Shown: positions 22,221 to 30,973, counted from the first letter of the stretch. The stretch: 64,000 nt of DNA from Streptomyces sp. 378 (GCF_030124145.1 NZ_JASKMS010000005.1:186001-250000), one strand, 5' to 3'. Program-made: numbers and translations. The notes: generated by a model from the sequence alone, not told the origin.

Positions 22221-23357
22221 TCAGCGGTCCGGCCGTCCCGGGCCGTTCCCGTGGTAGCGGCGCTGCTGGGCCGGTACGGTCTGCGGGGCCGGGCGGTGGC
22301 CATTGCTGCCTCCCGGCGGCGCAAGGACCGCGTCCGCCGTGTTGACGCGGGGCAGGGCGTACGGGTGCTCGCGGGTCAGCCAGCGGATCATCTCCTCGCG
22401 GACCCTGACCCGCACCGTCCAGATGTCGTCCGCGTCCTTGGCCGTCACCAGGGCCCGCACCTGCATGGTGGTCGGGGTGGTGTCCGTGACGGACAGGTTG
22501 TAGGCGCGGCCGTCCCAGGCCGGGCACTCGCGCAGGATGTCGCGGAGCCTGTCGCGCATCGCCTCCAGGGGCGCCGAGTGGTCGAGGTGCCAGAAGACGA
22601 TGCCGGTCATCTGCGGGGTGCCGCGCGACCAGTTCTCGAACGGCTTGGACGTGAAGTACGACACCGGCATGGTGATCCGGCGCTCGTCCCACGTGCGGAC
22701 GGTCAGGAACGTCAGCGTGATCTCCTCGACCGTGCCCCACTCGCCGTCCACCACCACGGTGTCGCCGATGCGCACCATGTCACCGAAGGCGATCTGGAAG
22801 CCCGCGAACATGTTGCTCAGCGTGGACTGCGCGGCGACACCGGCGACGATGCCGAGGATGCCGGCCGAGGCCAGCAGCGAGGCACCGGCCGCCTTGAACG
22901 CCGGGAAGGTCAGCAGCATGCTCGCCGCGGCCACCACGCCGACGATCGCGGACAGGACCCGCATGATCAGCGTCACCTGGGTGCGCACCCGGCGGACCCG
23001 GGCCGGATCCCGGTGGACCCGGGCGTGGGCGTATCGGCTGTAGGACGTCTCGACGATCGCCGCCGCGATCCGGATGATCAGCCAGGCGGTCGACCCGATC
23101 AGCACCAGGGCCAGTACCCGGCCGACGGCCTCCTCGCGGCTCTGCAGCAGTTGCGCCTCGTCGTACGAGCCTCTCAGCAGGGCGGCGCCCAGCACGAGCT
23201 GGTAGGGGATGCGGGCACGGCGGAGCAGCCCCCACAGCGGGGTGTCGTGATGCCGTGCGTCGGCCTTGCGCAGAAGGAAGTCGGTGGCCCAGCCGATCAC
23301 CAGCGTGAGCACGACCGAGCCACCGACCACGATCAGCGGTCGTAGCAGGTTTTCCAT
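22221..23357 (-). CDS. MscS-family mechanosensitive ion channel
   Basis: A 378-residue membrane protein. Starting at ATG 23357 (MENLLRPLIVVGG) gives four hydrophobic segments in the first 200 residues, the Gly/Ala-rich pore helix with ASAGILGIVAGVAAQSTLSNMFAG, and the beta-domain with MVRIGDTVVVDGEWGTVEEIT that defines the MscS fold. The C-terminus has a His/Pro/Arg-rich tail. It should release solutes on hypo-osmotic shock. The upstream frame is open but has no homology. Confidence 0.88.
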   Translation of the reverse strand: MENLLRPLIVVGGSVVLTLVIGWATDFLLRKADARHHDTPLWGLLRRARIPYQLVLGAALLRGSYDEAQLLQSREEAVGRVLALVLIGSTAWLIIRIAAAIVETSYSRYAHARVHRDPARVRRVRTQVTLIMRVLSAIVGVVAAASMLLTFPAFKAAGASLLASAGILGIVAGVAAQSTLSNMFAGFQIAFGDMVRIGDTVVVDGEWGTVEEITLTFLTVRTWDERRITMPVSYFTSKPFENWSRGTPQMTGIVFWHLDHSAPLEAMRDRLRDILRECPAWDGRAYNLSVTDTTPTTMQVRALVTAKDADDIWTVRVRVREEMIRWLTREHPYALPRVNTADAVLAPPGGSNGHRPAPQTVPAQQRRYHGNGPGRPDR

Positions 23358-23463
23358 GCCTCCGAACCTAACCGGCTCCCGGGGGCATGAACCTGTGACT
23401 TCCGTTGCGTCCTGGGTAGTGCCGGGAACCCGGGCCGTCACACCCGGCTGGCACCATGGCCTC

Positions 23464-24033
23464 ATGAACATCATGCTCTTTCACTCGACCCTCGGACTGC
23501 GGCCCGCTGTGCTCCAGGCCGCTGACCGGCTGCGATCGGCCGGACACGAGGTGTGGACGCCCGACCTCTTCGAGGGGCGCACCTTCGATGAGGTCGAGGA
23601 GAGCATGGAGCACAAGGAGAGGATCGGCAAGGACGAGCTGCTGAAGCGGGCCGTGCTGGCCGCCGCGCCCTACTCCGAGCGCGGGCTGGTGTACGCCGGG
23701 TTCTCGCTCGGCGCCTCCATCGCGCAGACGCTCGCCCTCGGCGACGACCGGGCGCGCGGACTGCTCCTGCTGCACGGCACGTCGGACATCGCGCCCGACG
23801 TCACGGCGGAGGACCTGCCCGTCCAGCTGCACGTGGCGGAGCCGGACCCCTTCGAGACGGACGACTGGCTCAGCGCCTGGTACCTCCAGATGGGCCGCAC
23901 CGGCGCCGACGTCGAGGTGTACCGGTACGCCGGGGCCGGCCACCTCTACACCGACCCCGGCCTGCCGGACTACGACGAGGAGGCCGCCGAGGCCACCTGG
24001 CGGGTGGCGCTCGGCTTCCTCGACACCCTGTAG
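23464..24033 (+). CDS. dienelactone-hydrolase-like alpha/beta hydrolase
   Basis: A 189-residue alpha/beta hydrolase of the dienelactone-hydrolase group. The nucleophile elbow is GFSLGAS (serine instead of the cysteine of true DLH), an acid is expected in AEPDPFE, and the histidine is in GAGHLYTDP near the end. The N-terminus MNIMLFHSTLGLRPAV is typical of the small actinobacterial subgroup. Substrate unknown; dienelactone activity should not be assumed. Its stop lies six bases from that of the convergent phoD. Confidence 0.82.
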   Translation: MNIMLFHSTLGLRPAVLQAADRLRSAGHEVWTPDLFEGRTFDEVEESMEHKERIGKDELLKRAVLAAAPYSERGLVYAGFSLGASIAQTLALGDDRARGLLLLHGTSDIAPDVTAEDLPVQLHVAEPDPFETDDWLSAWYLQMGRTGADVEVYRYAGAGHLYTDPGLPDYDEEAAEATWRVALGFLDTL

Positions 24034-24039
24034 CGGCGG

Positions 24040-25710
24040 TTACACCGGGTCGTAGGAGCGCTCGACCTTCTGCGTTCCGCTGCGGGTGCGGTACGAGCGG
24101 GACCACGTGGCGGTCGCGTCGCGCTTCGTGCGGTCGGAGACGACGTAGTAGTCCATCTGCGCGCGCTCGGCCGTGATGTCCAGCACGCCGAAGCCGTGGC
24201 GGTCGGTGTCCACCCAGTGGACGTGCCGGTTGGCGGCGCGGATGACCGGCGCGGCGACCGCCGAGACCGTGCCCTCCGGGACCTTCACGATGTCGTCGAG
24301 GTTGTCCGAGGTGACCGAGGTGACGACGAACTCCGTGGCGGCCGACGGGGACAGCGGATACGTGCCGGCGTTCACCGGAACGTCGTTGGCCCAAGCCATG
24401 TGGATGTCGCCGGTGAGGAAGACCGTGTTGCGGATCGCGTTCGTCCGCAGGTGCGCCAGGATCTCGCGGCGGTCGTCGGTGTAGCCGTCCCACTGGTCGG
24501 TGTTGAGGGCGAGGCCCTCCTGCGGCAGGCCCAGCAGCTTGGCGAGGGGCTTCAGCAGGTCGGCGGAGAGCGAGCCGACGGCGAACGGCGAGATCATCAC
24601 CGAATTGCCGACCAGCCGCCAGCTCGTGTCGGACGACTTCAGCCCCGCCTTGAGCCAGTCGAGCTGGGCGCGGCCGGTGAGCGTGCGCTCCGGGTCGTCG
24701 ACGTCACCGTCGCCGACCTTGACCTGCTGCGAGCGGAAGGAGCGCAGGTCCAGCAGCGAGAGGTCGGCCAGCCTGCCGAAGCGCAGCCGGCGGTAGGTGG
24801 TGCCCTCGATCGCCGGGCGCACCGGCATCCACTCGAAGTAGGCCTGCCTCGCGGCGGCCTGGCGGGCGGACCAGGCGCCCTCCGCGCCCTCCGTGTGGTT
24901 CTCCGCGCCGCCCGACCAGGCGTCGTTGGCGATCTCGTGGTCGTCCCAGATCGCCACGACCGGGGCCGCGGCGTGCAGCGCCTGGAGGTCCGGGTCGGTC
25001 TTGTACCGCCCGTGCCGGGTGCGGTAGTCGGCGAGTGTGACGATCTCGTGGGCGGGCGCGTGCGGGCGGACGACCTTGTCGCGGGTGCCGTACGTGCCGG
25101 TGCCGTACTCGTAGATGTAGTCGCCGAGGTGCAGCCAGGCGTCCAGGTCGCCGCGGGCCGCGAGATGACGGTACGAGGAGAAGTAACCGGCTTCCCAGTT
25201 GGCGCAGGAGACCACGCCGAAGCGCAGGCCCGGGACGGCCGTGTCGTGCGCCGGGGCGGTGCGGGTGCGCGCGGCGGGGGAGTCGGTGCCGCCGGCGGAG
25301 AAGCGGAACCAGTAGTCGGTGCCGGGCCGCAGGCCGCGGATGTCGGCCTTCACGGTGTGGTCCGAGGCGGCCGTGGCGGTGGTGGAGCCCTTGGCGACGA
25401 CGATGGTGAACGCCTTGTCCTCGGCGACGATCCAGCTCACTTCGGTGTCCGGGCCGACTCCGGAGCCGGGTATCGCCTCCGGCACCGGGGTGACGCGGGT
25501 CCACAGCAGGATGCCGTCCGGCAGCGGGTCACCGGAGGCCACGCCGTGCAGGAAGGCGGGTGCCTGCTCCACGGCACGCGCCGGCGGGGTCGCCGCCAGC
25601 GGCCCGGCCAGGACAGCGGTCGCCGCCGCGGCCTTGACGACCGTACGGCGGCGTGGTGTGAGGGAGTTGACGCCCTCTGACGTTTTCGATGATCTGTATC
25701 GACTGGTCAC
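24040..25710 (-). CDS. phoD: Tat-exported PhoD-like alkaline phosphatase/phosphodiesterase
   Basis: A 556-residue secreted enzyme with a twin-arginine signal ([11 protein letters not shown], residues 20-30; cleavage expected after PPARA). An N-terminal Ig-like domain with [19 protein letters not shown] precedes the metallophosphatase domain: [19 protein letters not shown] and HMAWAND supply Ca2+/Fe3+ ligands. It hydrolyses phosphate mono- and diesters outside the cell. PhoD genes are normally in the PhoP regulon; I could not see clear PhoP direct repeats, but a perfect dyad lies upstream. GTG 25710 is used. Confidence 0.92.
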   Translation of the reverse strand: MTSRYRSSKTSEGVNSLTPRRRTVVKAAAATAVLAGPLAATPPARAVEQAPAFLHGVASGDPLPDGILLWTRVTPVPEAIPGSGVGPDTEVSWIVAEDKAFTIVVAKGSTTATAASDHTVKADIRGLRPGTDYWFRFSAGGTDSPAARTRTAPAHDTAVPGLRFGVVSCANWEAGYFSSYRHLAARGDLDAWLHLGDYIYEYGTGTYGTRDKVVRPHAPAHEIVTLADYRTRHGRYKTDPDLQALHAAAPVVAIWDDHEIANDAWSGGAENHTEGAEGAWSARQAAARQAYFEWMPVRPAIEGTTYRRLRFGRLADLSLLDLRSFRSQQVKVGDGDVDDPERTLTGRAQLDWLKAGLKSSDTSWRLVGNSVMISPFAVGSLSADLLKPLAKLLGLPQEGLALNTDQWDGYTDDRREILAHLRTNAIRNTVFLTGDIHMAWANDVPVNAGTYPLSPSAATEFVVTSVTSDNLDDIVKVPEGTVSAVAAPVIRAANRHVHWVDTDRHGFGVLDITAERAQMDYYVVSDRTKRDATATWSRSYRTRSGTQKVERSYDPV

Positions 25711-25740
25711 GACCGATCAGGTTACTGGTCGGTAGTGCAG

Positions 25741-25771
25741 GTGTGGGCAAACTCCAGACCTTTGCCCACAC
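25741..25771. promoter_or_regulatory. 11-bp perfect dyad between the secreted-protein gene and phoD
   Basis: GTGTGGGCAAA (25741-25751) and its exact complement (25761-25771) surround a 9-base spacer, 30 bases upstream of phoD and downstream of the small secreted-protein gene on the same strand. It may be the terminator of the latter or an operator for phoD. No T-run follows on either strand. Confidence 0.5.
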
Positions 25772-25832
25772 CCACCCACGCTGGCGCGCTCACCGAGCCC
25801 CTTGAGTCAAGCTCGATGTGGAGCCAGTAGAT

Positions 25833-26255
25833 TCACGCCTTCCCGGTGGCCGTCTTCCTGTGCTTGGGTGACCCATCGGCTCCGTTCTGATGCCAGACCT
25901 GCAGAGTCACCTCCTCGCCTTCCGGTATGTTGTGGTTACCGGTGGCACAATCGCCCGTACCACCCGTGGCCGAGGTGTAAATGACGTGGTTGCCGTTGGA
26001 GTCGCTCCAGTAGACGGACATCTTGGCCCTGTCGCCGTCCGAGTATGTGTCGCACACCTTCCAGTGGTCCCCATTGTGATAGAACCAAGCTTCTGCGTGC
26101 TCGACCGTGATGCAGCTGATAACTCCGCAGCTTTCACTCTTTGACTGAGCGTGCGCATTTGAGCCAGCGAAAGCTGGAGCAGTACTGAGTGCCAATGCAG
26201 AAGCGGTTGCTGCCACCCCGGTGAGCGCGCGCCTAAGCGGAGTTGCCGAAAGCAT
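25833..26255 (-). CDS. small secreted protein of unknown function, four cysteines
   Basis: ATG 26255 was chosen because GGGGGAAGAA precedes it and it opens a clear signal peptide (RRALTGVAATASALALSTAPAFA, here split by its basic start). The 140-residue precursor gives a mature protein of about 110 residues with four cysteines (ESCGVISC, WKVCDTY, TGDCATG), likely two disulfides, and aromatic blocks WFYHNGDHW and YWSDSNGNH. I recognise no family. Codon use is less GC-biased than its neighbours, pointing to recent acquisition. Further in-frame ATGs at 26357 and 26306 are less likely starts. Confidence 0.75.
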   Translation of the reverse strand: MLSATPLRRALTGVAATASALALSTAPAFAGSNAHAQSKSESCGVISCITVEHAEAWFYHNGDHWKVCDTYSDGDRAKMSVYWSDSNGNHVIYTSATGGTGDCATGNHNIPEGEEVTLQVWHQNGADGSPKHRKTATGKA

Positions 26256-26460
26256 TTTCTTCCCCCTGATCTGTGGGTTCAGTCTTTGATTGCGCTCCCC
26301 ACGCATGGTCGGTGCGCGGGGGTGTGAGCTGACGTTATGCGCAGTCGAGATCAACACGCAAGCGTGTTCGGTAGGCGAAGCTTGTAGGGGGGCGCTTTCC
26401 AGCCAGAGACGAGCGAAACCAGACTCCGCTCGCCGCTGGCCATCGGAAACCTGCTGTGGT
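26256..26460. other. lower-GC intergenic region left of the insertion sequence
   Basis: This stretch holds the promoter of the small secreted-protein gene (- strand) and then runs to the IS end at 26461. No gene with support was found on either strand. Base composition is visibly less GC-rich than the rest of the window. Confidence 0.5.
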
Positions 26461-26516
26461 CTAGTAGTACTTCGTTACGTTGAGTGATCTCGGCTGGTCG
26501 TGGGTAGCTTCCTGGA

Positions 26517-27752
26517 GTGAGGTTGGGGGAAGTGGAGCGGCTCCGGGGTGAGTTGGCGGAGTTCGTTGCCGATGTGTTCGGGTCGCTGTCGCGGCGGGAT
26601 CAGCGGCGGTGGGGCGAGTGCTATCTGCGGGGCCTGATGCTCGATGGCCGGCGCAAGTCGATCCAGCCGATGGCCGAGCGTCTGCCGGAGGGGAACATGC
26701 AGGCCCTGCAGCAGTTCGTGAACCAGTCGCCGTGGGATCCGCTGCCGGTCAGGCAGCGGATCGCCGCGCGGCTGTCCGAGGTGATCACGCCTGAGGTGTG
26801 GGTGATCGACGATGTGTCGTTCCCCAAGTGCGGCAAGGCGTCGGTGGGGGTGGCCCGCCAGTATTGCGGAGCGGTCGGCAAGCGGGCGAACTGCCAGGTC
26901 GCGGTCAGTGTCCATGCCGCCACCGACACTGCCTCGTGCCCGTTGGAGTGGCAGTTGTATCTGCCGCGTGAGTGGACGGATGAGCCGGACCGATGCCGCA
27001 GGGCAGGAGTCCCCGACGACGTGGTGCACCGGGAGAAGTGGCGTCTGGCGCTCGGTCTGCTGGACACACTCGCTCAGTGGCAGTTGAAGGCGCCGGTGGT
27101 GGTCGCCGATGCCGGCTACGGCGTCAGCACCCCGTTCCGGCTCGGTCTCGAGGAGCGAGGGCTGTCCTATGTCCTGGCCCTGACCGGGAAGGAAGTCGCC
27201 CACTTGGAGGATGCCGAGCCGTACCAGCCTGCTTATGGCGGACTCGGGCCGCCCACCCTTGCCCGCTACCGCACCCCACCGCGAGCCGTCTGTGTCCTCG
27301 CAGTGGAGGCGGGTGCGGAGCGGTTCACCGAGGTGACCTGGCGGCAGGGCAGCAAAGGCGCGATGACCTCACGGTTCGCGGTGCTGACAGTGCGGCCTGC
27401 GGGCAAGCAGTCCCTGGCCGCGGCCCAGGAGGCGGGCGGCGGCCGCAACCGGTGGGACGGCGTCCTGCCCACCCGGACCCTCCTGGTCGAATGGCCGGAC
27501 GGCCAGGACACTCCGACGGGCTACTGGATATCGAACCTGCCCGCCACCACACCTACCGCTGACCTGGTGCGGTGGGCCAAGATGCGCTGGCGGATCGAGC
27601 ACGACTACCGCGAGCTCAAACACGGCCTGGGACTGGGCCACTTCGAGGGCCGCACCTGGCGCGGCTGGCACCACCACGTCACCCTCGTCACCGCCGCCCA
27701 GGCATTCCTCACCCTCAGGCGGCTCTACCCAAAAGTCCGCACACCGGCCTGA
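26517..27752 (+). CDS. IS701-family DDE transposase (frame 0 product)
   Basis: A 411-codon frame from GTG 26517. It has the IS701-type transposase blocks: VWVIDDVSFPKCGKASVGVARQ (first aspartates; shown only as family hallmark around residues 92-112), VVVADAGYGVSTPFR (second Asp, about 200) and WRIEHDYRELKHGLGLGHFEG (Glu, about 362). It stops at TGA 27750-27752 just after LRRLYPKVRTPA, while the next 45 codons in the -1 frame (27734-27871) encode GLTLYQVLDVLQDLLRCWTG and a CTTCGRPLP tail that I believe belongs to the family C-terminus. A CCCAAAA slippery heptamer sits at the junction, so either a programmed -1 shift or a lesion is present. Confidence 0.88.
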   Translation: MRLGEVERLRGELAEFVADVFGSLSRRDQRRWGECYLRGLMLDGRRKSIQPMAERLPEGNMQALQQFVNQSPWDPLPVRQRIAARLSEVITPEVWVIDDVSFPKCGKASVGVARQYCGAVGKRANCQVAVSVHAATDTASCPLEWQLYLPREWTDEPDRCRRAGVPDDVVHREKWRLALGLLDTLAQWQLKAPVVVADAGYGVSTPFRLGLEERGLSYVLALTGKEVAHLEDAEPYQPAYGGLGPPTLARYRTPPRAVCVLAVEAGAERFTEVTWRQGSKGAMTSRFAVLTVRPAGKQSLAAAQEAGGGRNRWDGVLPTRTLLVEWPDGQDTPTGYWISNLPATTPTADLVRWAKMRWRIEHDYRELKHGLGLGHFEGRTWRGWHHHVTLVTAAQAFLTLRRLYPKVRTPA

Positions 27753-27871
27753 CCCTCTACCAGGTCCTCGACGTTCTTCAGGACCTGCTGAGGTGCTGGA
27801 CCGGTACCTGCACTACCTGCGGCCGCCCCCTGCCCAGCACTCGAAGCAGCCGCAGACAGTCCAGAACCTAA
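27728..27871 (+). other. -1 frame C-terminal extension of the transposase with slippery heptamer
   Basis: C-CCA-AAA at 27728-27734 matches the X-XXY-YYZ rule for -1 frameshifting in the transposase frame. After the slip, reading AGT-CCG-CAC continues for 45 codons to TAA 27869-27871, whose bases overlap the right inverted repeat. The predicted fusion is about 451 residues. The extension has a Cys pair (TGTCTTC as amino acids CTTC) and a Leu-rich helix. A weak downstream hairpin (GACC with GGTC, from 27751) is the only stimulatory structure I see. Confidence 0.5.
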
Positions 27872-27904
27872 CGAAGCACTACTAGGTCCTGCGACCTACC
27901 TTCC

Positions 27905-28744
27905 TCAACCCTTAAGTGCAGTGTTGACCATGGAGTTGAAGTCCTCCACCGTCATGGGTGGATTGCCGGCCGATGTGGTGAGTTTCTTGCCGTCCATGAC
28001 GAAGCTCGGGGTCCCCCTTACATCGTCCTTGTTGGTGTCGAAGCTCTTCGACATCGCCAACGCCCAGGCGTCGTAGGTGCCCTTCTCGACCGCGTCCTGG
28101 AACTTCTTGTTGTCCTTCAGCTCGGGGACGGTGTTCGCGACCTTGATGAGGTAGCTGTCGTCCTTGAACTTGTCGGTCGTCTCCTCCGGGTGGTACTTCG
28201 CCGAGTACAGCGCGGCCTTGTAGTCGAGGAACGCCGCGTCGCTCACGTTCAGCGCGGCGCCCAGGGCGCTCATGGCGTTCTTGGAGCCCTCGCCGTTGGA
28301 CCCAATCTTGCCGTCACCCAGAGCATCGCCGTCGATGAAGGTGGCGCCGATGAACTGCATCTTGTACTTGCCGTCGTCGATGTCCTTCTTCACGGTCGGG
28401 CCGACGGTCTGCTCGAACTGGGCGCACACGGGACAGCGTGGGTCCTCGTAGATCTTCAGCGTCTTCTTCGCCGAGTCCTTGCCGATGACGACCGTGGTGC
28501 CGTCGGTGCCCGTGGTGTTGGCCGGCGTGACGACCTTCTCGTCCTTGACCGCCTCCCAGTGGGTGGGCTTGTTGGCCTGGACGACGGCGTAGCCGATGCC
28601 GCCGGCTATCGCCAGGACGCCGACGATCGAGCAGGCGACGATGACCTGCCGCTTCGTCTTCGCCCGCTTGGCCTCGCGCTCGCGCTCGATGCGCAGCCGC
28701 TCACGGGCCGCCGTCTTCGCCGACTGGCTGTTCCGCTTGCTCAT
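27905..28744 (-). CDS. membrane-anchored DsbA-like thioredoxin-fold protein
   Basis: A 279-residue protein starting at ATG 28744 (MSKRNSQSAK). A basic, Arg/Lys-rich cytoplasmic segment of about 37 residues is followed by one membrane helix (VIVACSIVGVLAIAGGIGYAV shortened here) and an extracytoplasmic thioredoxin fold. The redox motif is CPVC in YEDPRCPVCAQFE (about residue 104) and the cis-proline loop is DVRGTPSFVMDG. It probably forms or isomerises disulfides in exported proteins. A paralogue with CPAC lies at 57012-57785. The membrane protein gene upstream on the same strand may be cotranscribed. Confidence 0.88.
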   Translation of the reverse strand: MSKRNSQSAKTAARERLRIEREREAKRAKTKRQVIVACSIVGVLAIAGGIGYAVVQANKPTHWEAVKDEKVVTPANTTGTDGTTVVIGKDSAKKTLKIYEDPRCPVCAQFEQTVGPTVKKDIDDGKYKMQFIGATFIDGDALGDGKIGSNGEGSKNAMSALGAALNVSDAAFLDYKAALYSAKYHPEETTDKFKDDSYLIKVANTVPELKDNKKFQDAVEKGTYDAWALAMSKSFDTNKDDVRGTPSFVMDGKKLTTSAGNPPMTVEDFNSMVNTALKG

Positions 28745-28860
28745 GGTGATGTTCTCCGTGGGGGAGGCGCACAGCGGTGTGTGCGGGATACGTATGAAGG
28801 ACTGCTGGTGCTCGAAAGGGCCGCGGGGGGGCGCAGGAGCCTCCCGCGACGGCGAGTGCC

Positions 28861-29556
28861 TTACGCGAAGGTGGACGAGCACGGCGGTCCGCGCCGCCCC
28901 AGGGAGTACGCGAGGATCCGGTCGCGGGCGGTAGGGGTGCGGTCGGCGGCCCGCGCCGGCAGGCGCCGCCCGGCCGGGGCCCGCTCCACCGCGACCGCGG
29001 CGGCCGCCAGCAGCAGCGGCCGGAACGTGGTCGCGGTCACCGCCCGCAGCAGCTGGGCCAGGGCCCGCTCGCCGCGGCGAAGCCAGCCGGCCGCGAGGAG
29101 CCCGACGCCGATGTGCGCGCCGAGCAGCAGCCAGGCGGTGGCCGGGTCGGCATGGACCACCGCGGCCGCGAGCCGGTCGGTGCCGGTGGCCCCTGCCATC
29201 CGGGCCAGGGGTGTGCCGACCTCACCGCCGCCGCAGAGCACGTCCAGGCCGACCGAGCGCAGGGGGCCGGTGACCGGGCCGCCCGCCCGGCCGTAACAGG
29301 CGTGCTGGCCCGTGGTGAAGACCGTGTCGGCGGCCAGTTCCAGCGGGATCAGCAGGGCCGCGATCCTCCCGAAGGAGCGCTCGGCGCCCGCCAGGGCGAA
29401 CGCGATCACGAACACGGCGGCGGCGACCGCGGCCACCGGGCCCACCGGCAGCGGGGCCCGGGACAGCAGCACGTGCGACGCGGTGCTGAGTGTCACGACC
29501 ACGGTCGTGAACAGCGCCGCGCGCGCGGCTCTGAGCTGGATCCCGGATATGTCCAT
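28861..29556 (-). CDS. integral membrane protein of unknown function
   Basis: A 231-residue protein with about four or five hydrophobic segments (around residues 12-32, 38-58, 62-80, 142-160 and 175-192) and an Arg-rich tail. Two cysteines lie in a loop after the third segment (GQHACYGRAGG and GLDVLCGGGE), and one more is near the end. I do not recognise a family. It precedes the DsbA-like gene by 116 bases on the same strand, so a redox partnership is possible but is only inference from context. Confidence 0.7.
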   Translation of the reverse strand: MDISGIQLRAARAALFTTVVVTLSTASHVLLSRAPLPVGPVAAVAAAVFVIAFALAGAERSFGRIAALLIPLELAADTVFTTGQHACYGRAGGPVTGPLRSVGLDVLCGGGEVGTPLARMAGATGTDRLAAAVVHADPATAWLLLGAHIGVGLLAAGWLRRGERALAQLLRAVTATTFRPLLLAAAAVAVERAPAGRRLPARAADRTPTARDRILAYSLGRRGPPCSSTFA

Positions 29557-29623
29557 AGCGAAACGAGTCTGTCATGGGGGCCCGTAAGGGACCCCTAAAG
29601 GATGCCAGTGAGAGGCCTTACCG

Positions 29624-30973
29624 TCACAGGCCCGGAATCCGTCCGTTGCGGAACAGGTCGACGAAGCTCTGGTGGTCGGCACGCGCGCGTGCGCCGTAGC
29701 GGTGCGCGAAGTCGACCAGCAGGGGGGCGAAGCCCTCCTCGTCGGCCGCGATCGCCGCGTCGATGGCCCGCTCCGTGGAGAACGGCACCAGGGACTCGCC
29801 GGACTGGTCGTCCGCCGCCGAGTGCATCGCGGCCGTCGCCCGTCCGAGGTCGGCCACCACCTGGGCGATCTCCTCCGCGTCGTCGATGTCGTCCCAGTCG
29901 AGGTCCACGGCGTACGGCGAGACCTCGGCGACCAGCTGGCCCGCACCGTCCAGCTCGGTCCAGCCCAGCCATGGGTCGGCGTGCGCCTGGAGGGCGCGCT
30001 GGGAGATGACCGTGCGGTGCCCCTCGTGCTGGAAGTAGTCGCGGATCGCCCGGTCGGTGATGTGCCGGGAGACGGCCGGGGTCTGGGCCTGCTTGATGTA
30101 GATCACGACATCGTTCTCCAGGGCGTCGCTGTGCCCCTCCAGCAGGATGTTGTACGACGGCAGCCCCGCCGAGCCGATGCCGATGCCGCGCCGGCCGACG
30201 ACGTCCTTCACGCGGTAGGAGTCCGGGCGGGCCAGCGAGCTGTCCGGCAGCGTCTCCAGGTAACCGTCGAAAGCGGCGAGGACCTTGTAGCGCGTGGCCG
30301 CGTCCAGCTCGACGGAGCCGCCGCCCGCCGCGAAGCGGCGCTCGAAGTCGCGGATCTCCGTCATCGCGTCCAGCAGGCCGAAGCGGGTCAGGGAGCGGGC
30401 GTCACGCAGCGCGTCCAGCAGCGGGCCCTCGGCCGTGTCCAGCGTGAACGGCGGCACCTCGTCGCTCTTCGCGCCCGTCGCCAGGGCACGGATCCGCTCG
30501 CGGTACGCCACCGCGTAGATCGTCACCAGCTCGGAGATCTGCTCGTCGCTCAGCGCCTTCGCGTACCCGATCAGCGCGATGGAGGCGGCGAAGCGCTGCA
30601 GGTCCCAGGTGAAGGGGCCGACGTAGGCCTCGTCGAAGTCGTTGACGTTGAAGATCAGGCGGCCGTTGGCGTCCATGTAGGTGCCGAAGTTCTCCGCGTG
30701 CAGATCGCCGTGGATCCACACGCGGGACGTGCGCTCGTCCAGGTAGGGACCGCCGGGCGTCTTCCCGCCGTCCCGCCCGGCGGTCTCCTTGTCCATGTCG
30801 TGGTAGAAGAGGCACGCCGTCCCCCGGTAGAAGGCGAAGGCCGAGGCCGCCATCTTCCGGAACTTCACGCGGAACGCGGCGGGGTCGGCGGCCAGCAGCC
30901 GGCCGAACGCGGTGTCGAAGACGGCGAGGATCTCCTCACCGCGGTGCTCGTCGTCGAGCTGCGGGAACGACAT
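29624..30973 (-). CDS. DUF2252 family protein
   Basis: A 449-residue cytoplasmic protein with DUF2252 hallmarks: FYRGTACLFYHDMDKE (about residue 55), WIHGDLHAENFGTYMD (about 90) and NDFDEAYVGPFTWDLQRFA (about 112). The HGDLHAEN plus NDFDE arrangement resembles the catalytic loop and metal-binding Asp of aminoglycoside-phosphotransferase/kinase-like folds, so a kinase-like activity has been suggested for the family, unproven. It is divergent from dnaE with a 217-base gap between the starts. Confidence 0.85.
   Translation of the reverse strand: MSFPQLDDEHRGEEILAVFDTAFGRLLAADPAAFRVKFRKMAASAFAFYRGTACLFYHDMDKETAGRDGGKTPGGPYLDERTSRVWIHGDLHAENFGTYMDANGRLIFNVNDFDEAYVGPFTWDLQRFAASIALIGYAKALSDEQISELVTIYAVAYRERIRALATGAKSDEVPPFTLDTAEGPLLDALRDARSLTRFGLLDAMTEIRDFERRFAAGGGSVELDAATRYKVLAAFDGYLETLPDSSLARPDSYRVKDVVGRRGIGIGSAGLPSYNILLEGHSDALENDVVIYIKQAQTPAVSRHITDRAIRDYFQHEGHRTVISQRALQAHADPWLGWTELDGAGQLVAEVSPYAVDLDWDDIDDAEEIAQVVADLGRATAAMHSAADDQSGESLVPFSTERAIDAAIAADEEGFAPLLVDFAHRYGARARADHQSFVDLFRNGRIPGL

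Larger units (their letters stand above)
26461..27885 (+). mobile_element. IS701-family insertion sequence with CTAG target repeats
   Basis: The ends are inverted repeats: CTAGTAGTACTTCGTTACG at the left (26461-26479) and the complement of CTAGTAGTGCTTCGTTAGG at the right (27867-27885), 17 of 19 bases alike. CTAG at both outer ends (26461-26464 and 27882-27885) fits the 4-bp target duplication known for the IS701 family. The body of about 1.42 kb carries one transposase reading frame. It is inserted 19 bases beyond the stop of the DsbA-like gene and 205 bases upstream of the secreted-protein start, breaking no visible gene. Confidence 0.9.

Noticed and set aside
23358-23474. N-terminal extension of the MscS-like protein
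   Set aside because: The extra 39 residues lack hydrophobic or conserved sequence and overlap the start of the divergent hydrolase gene.
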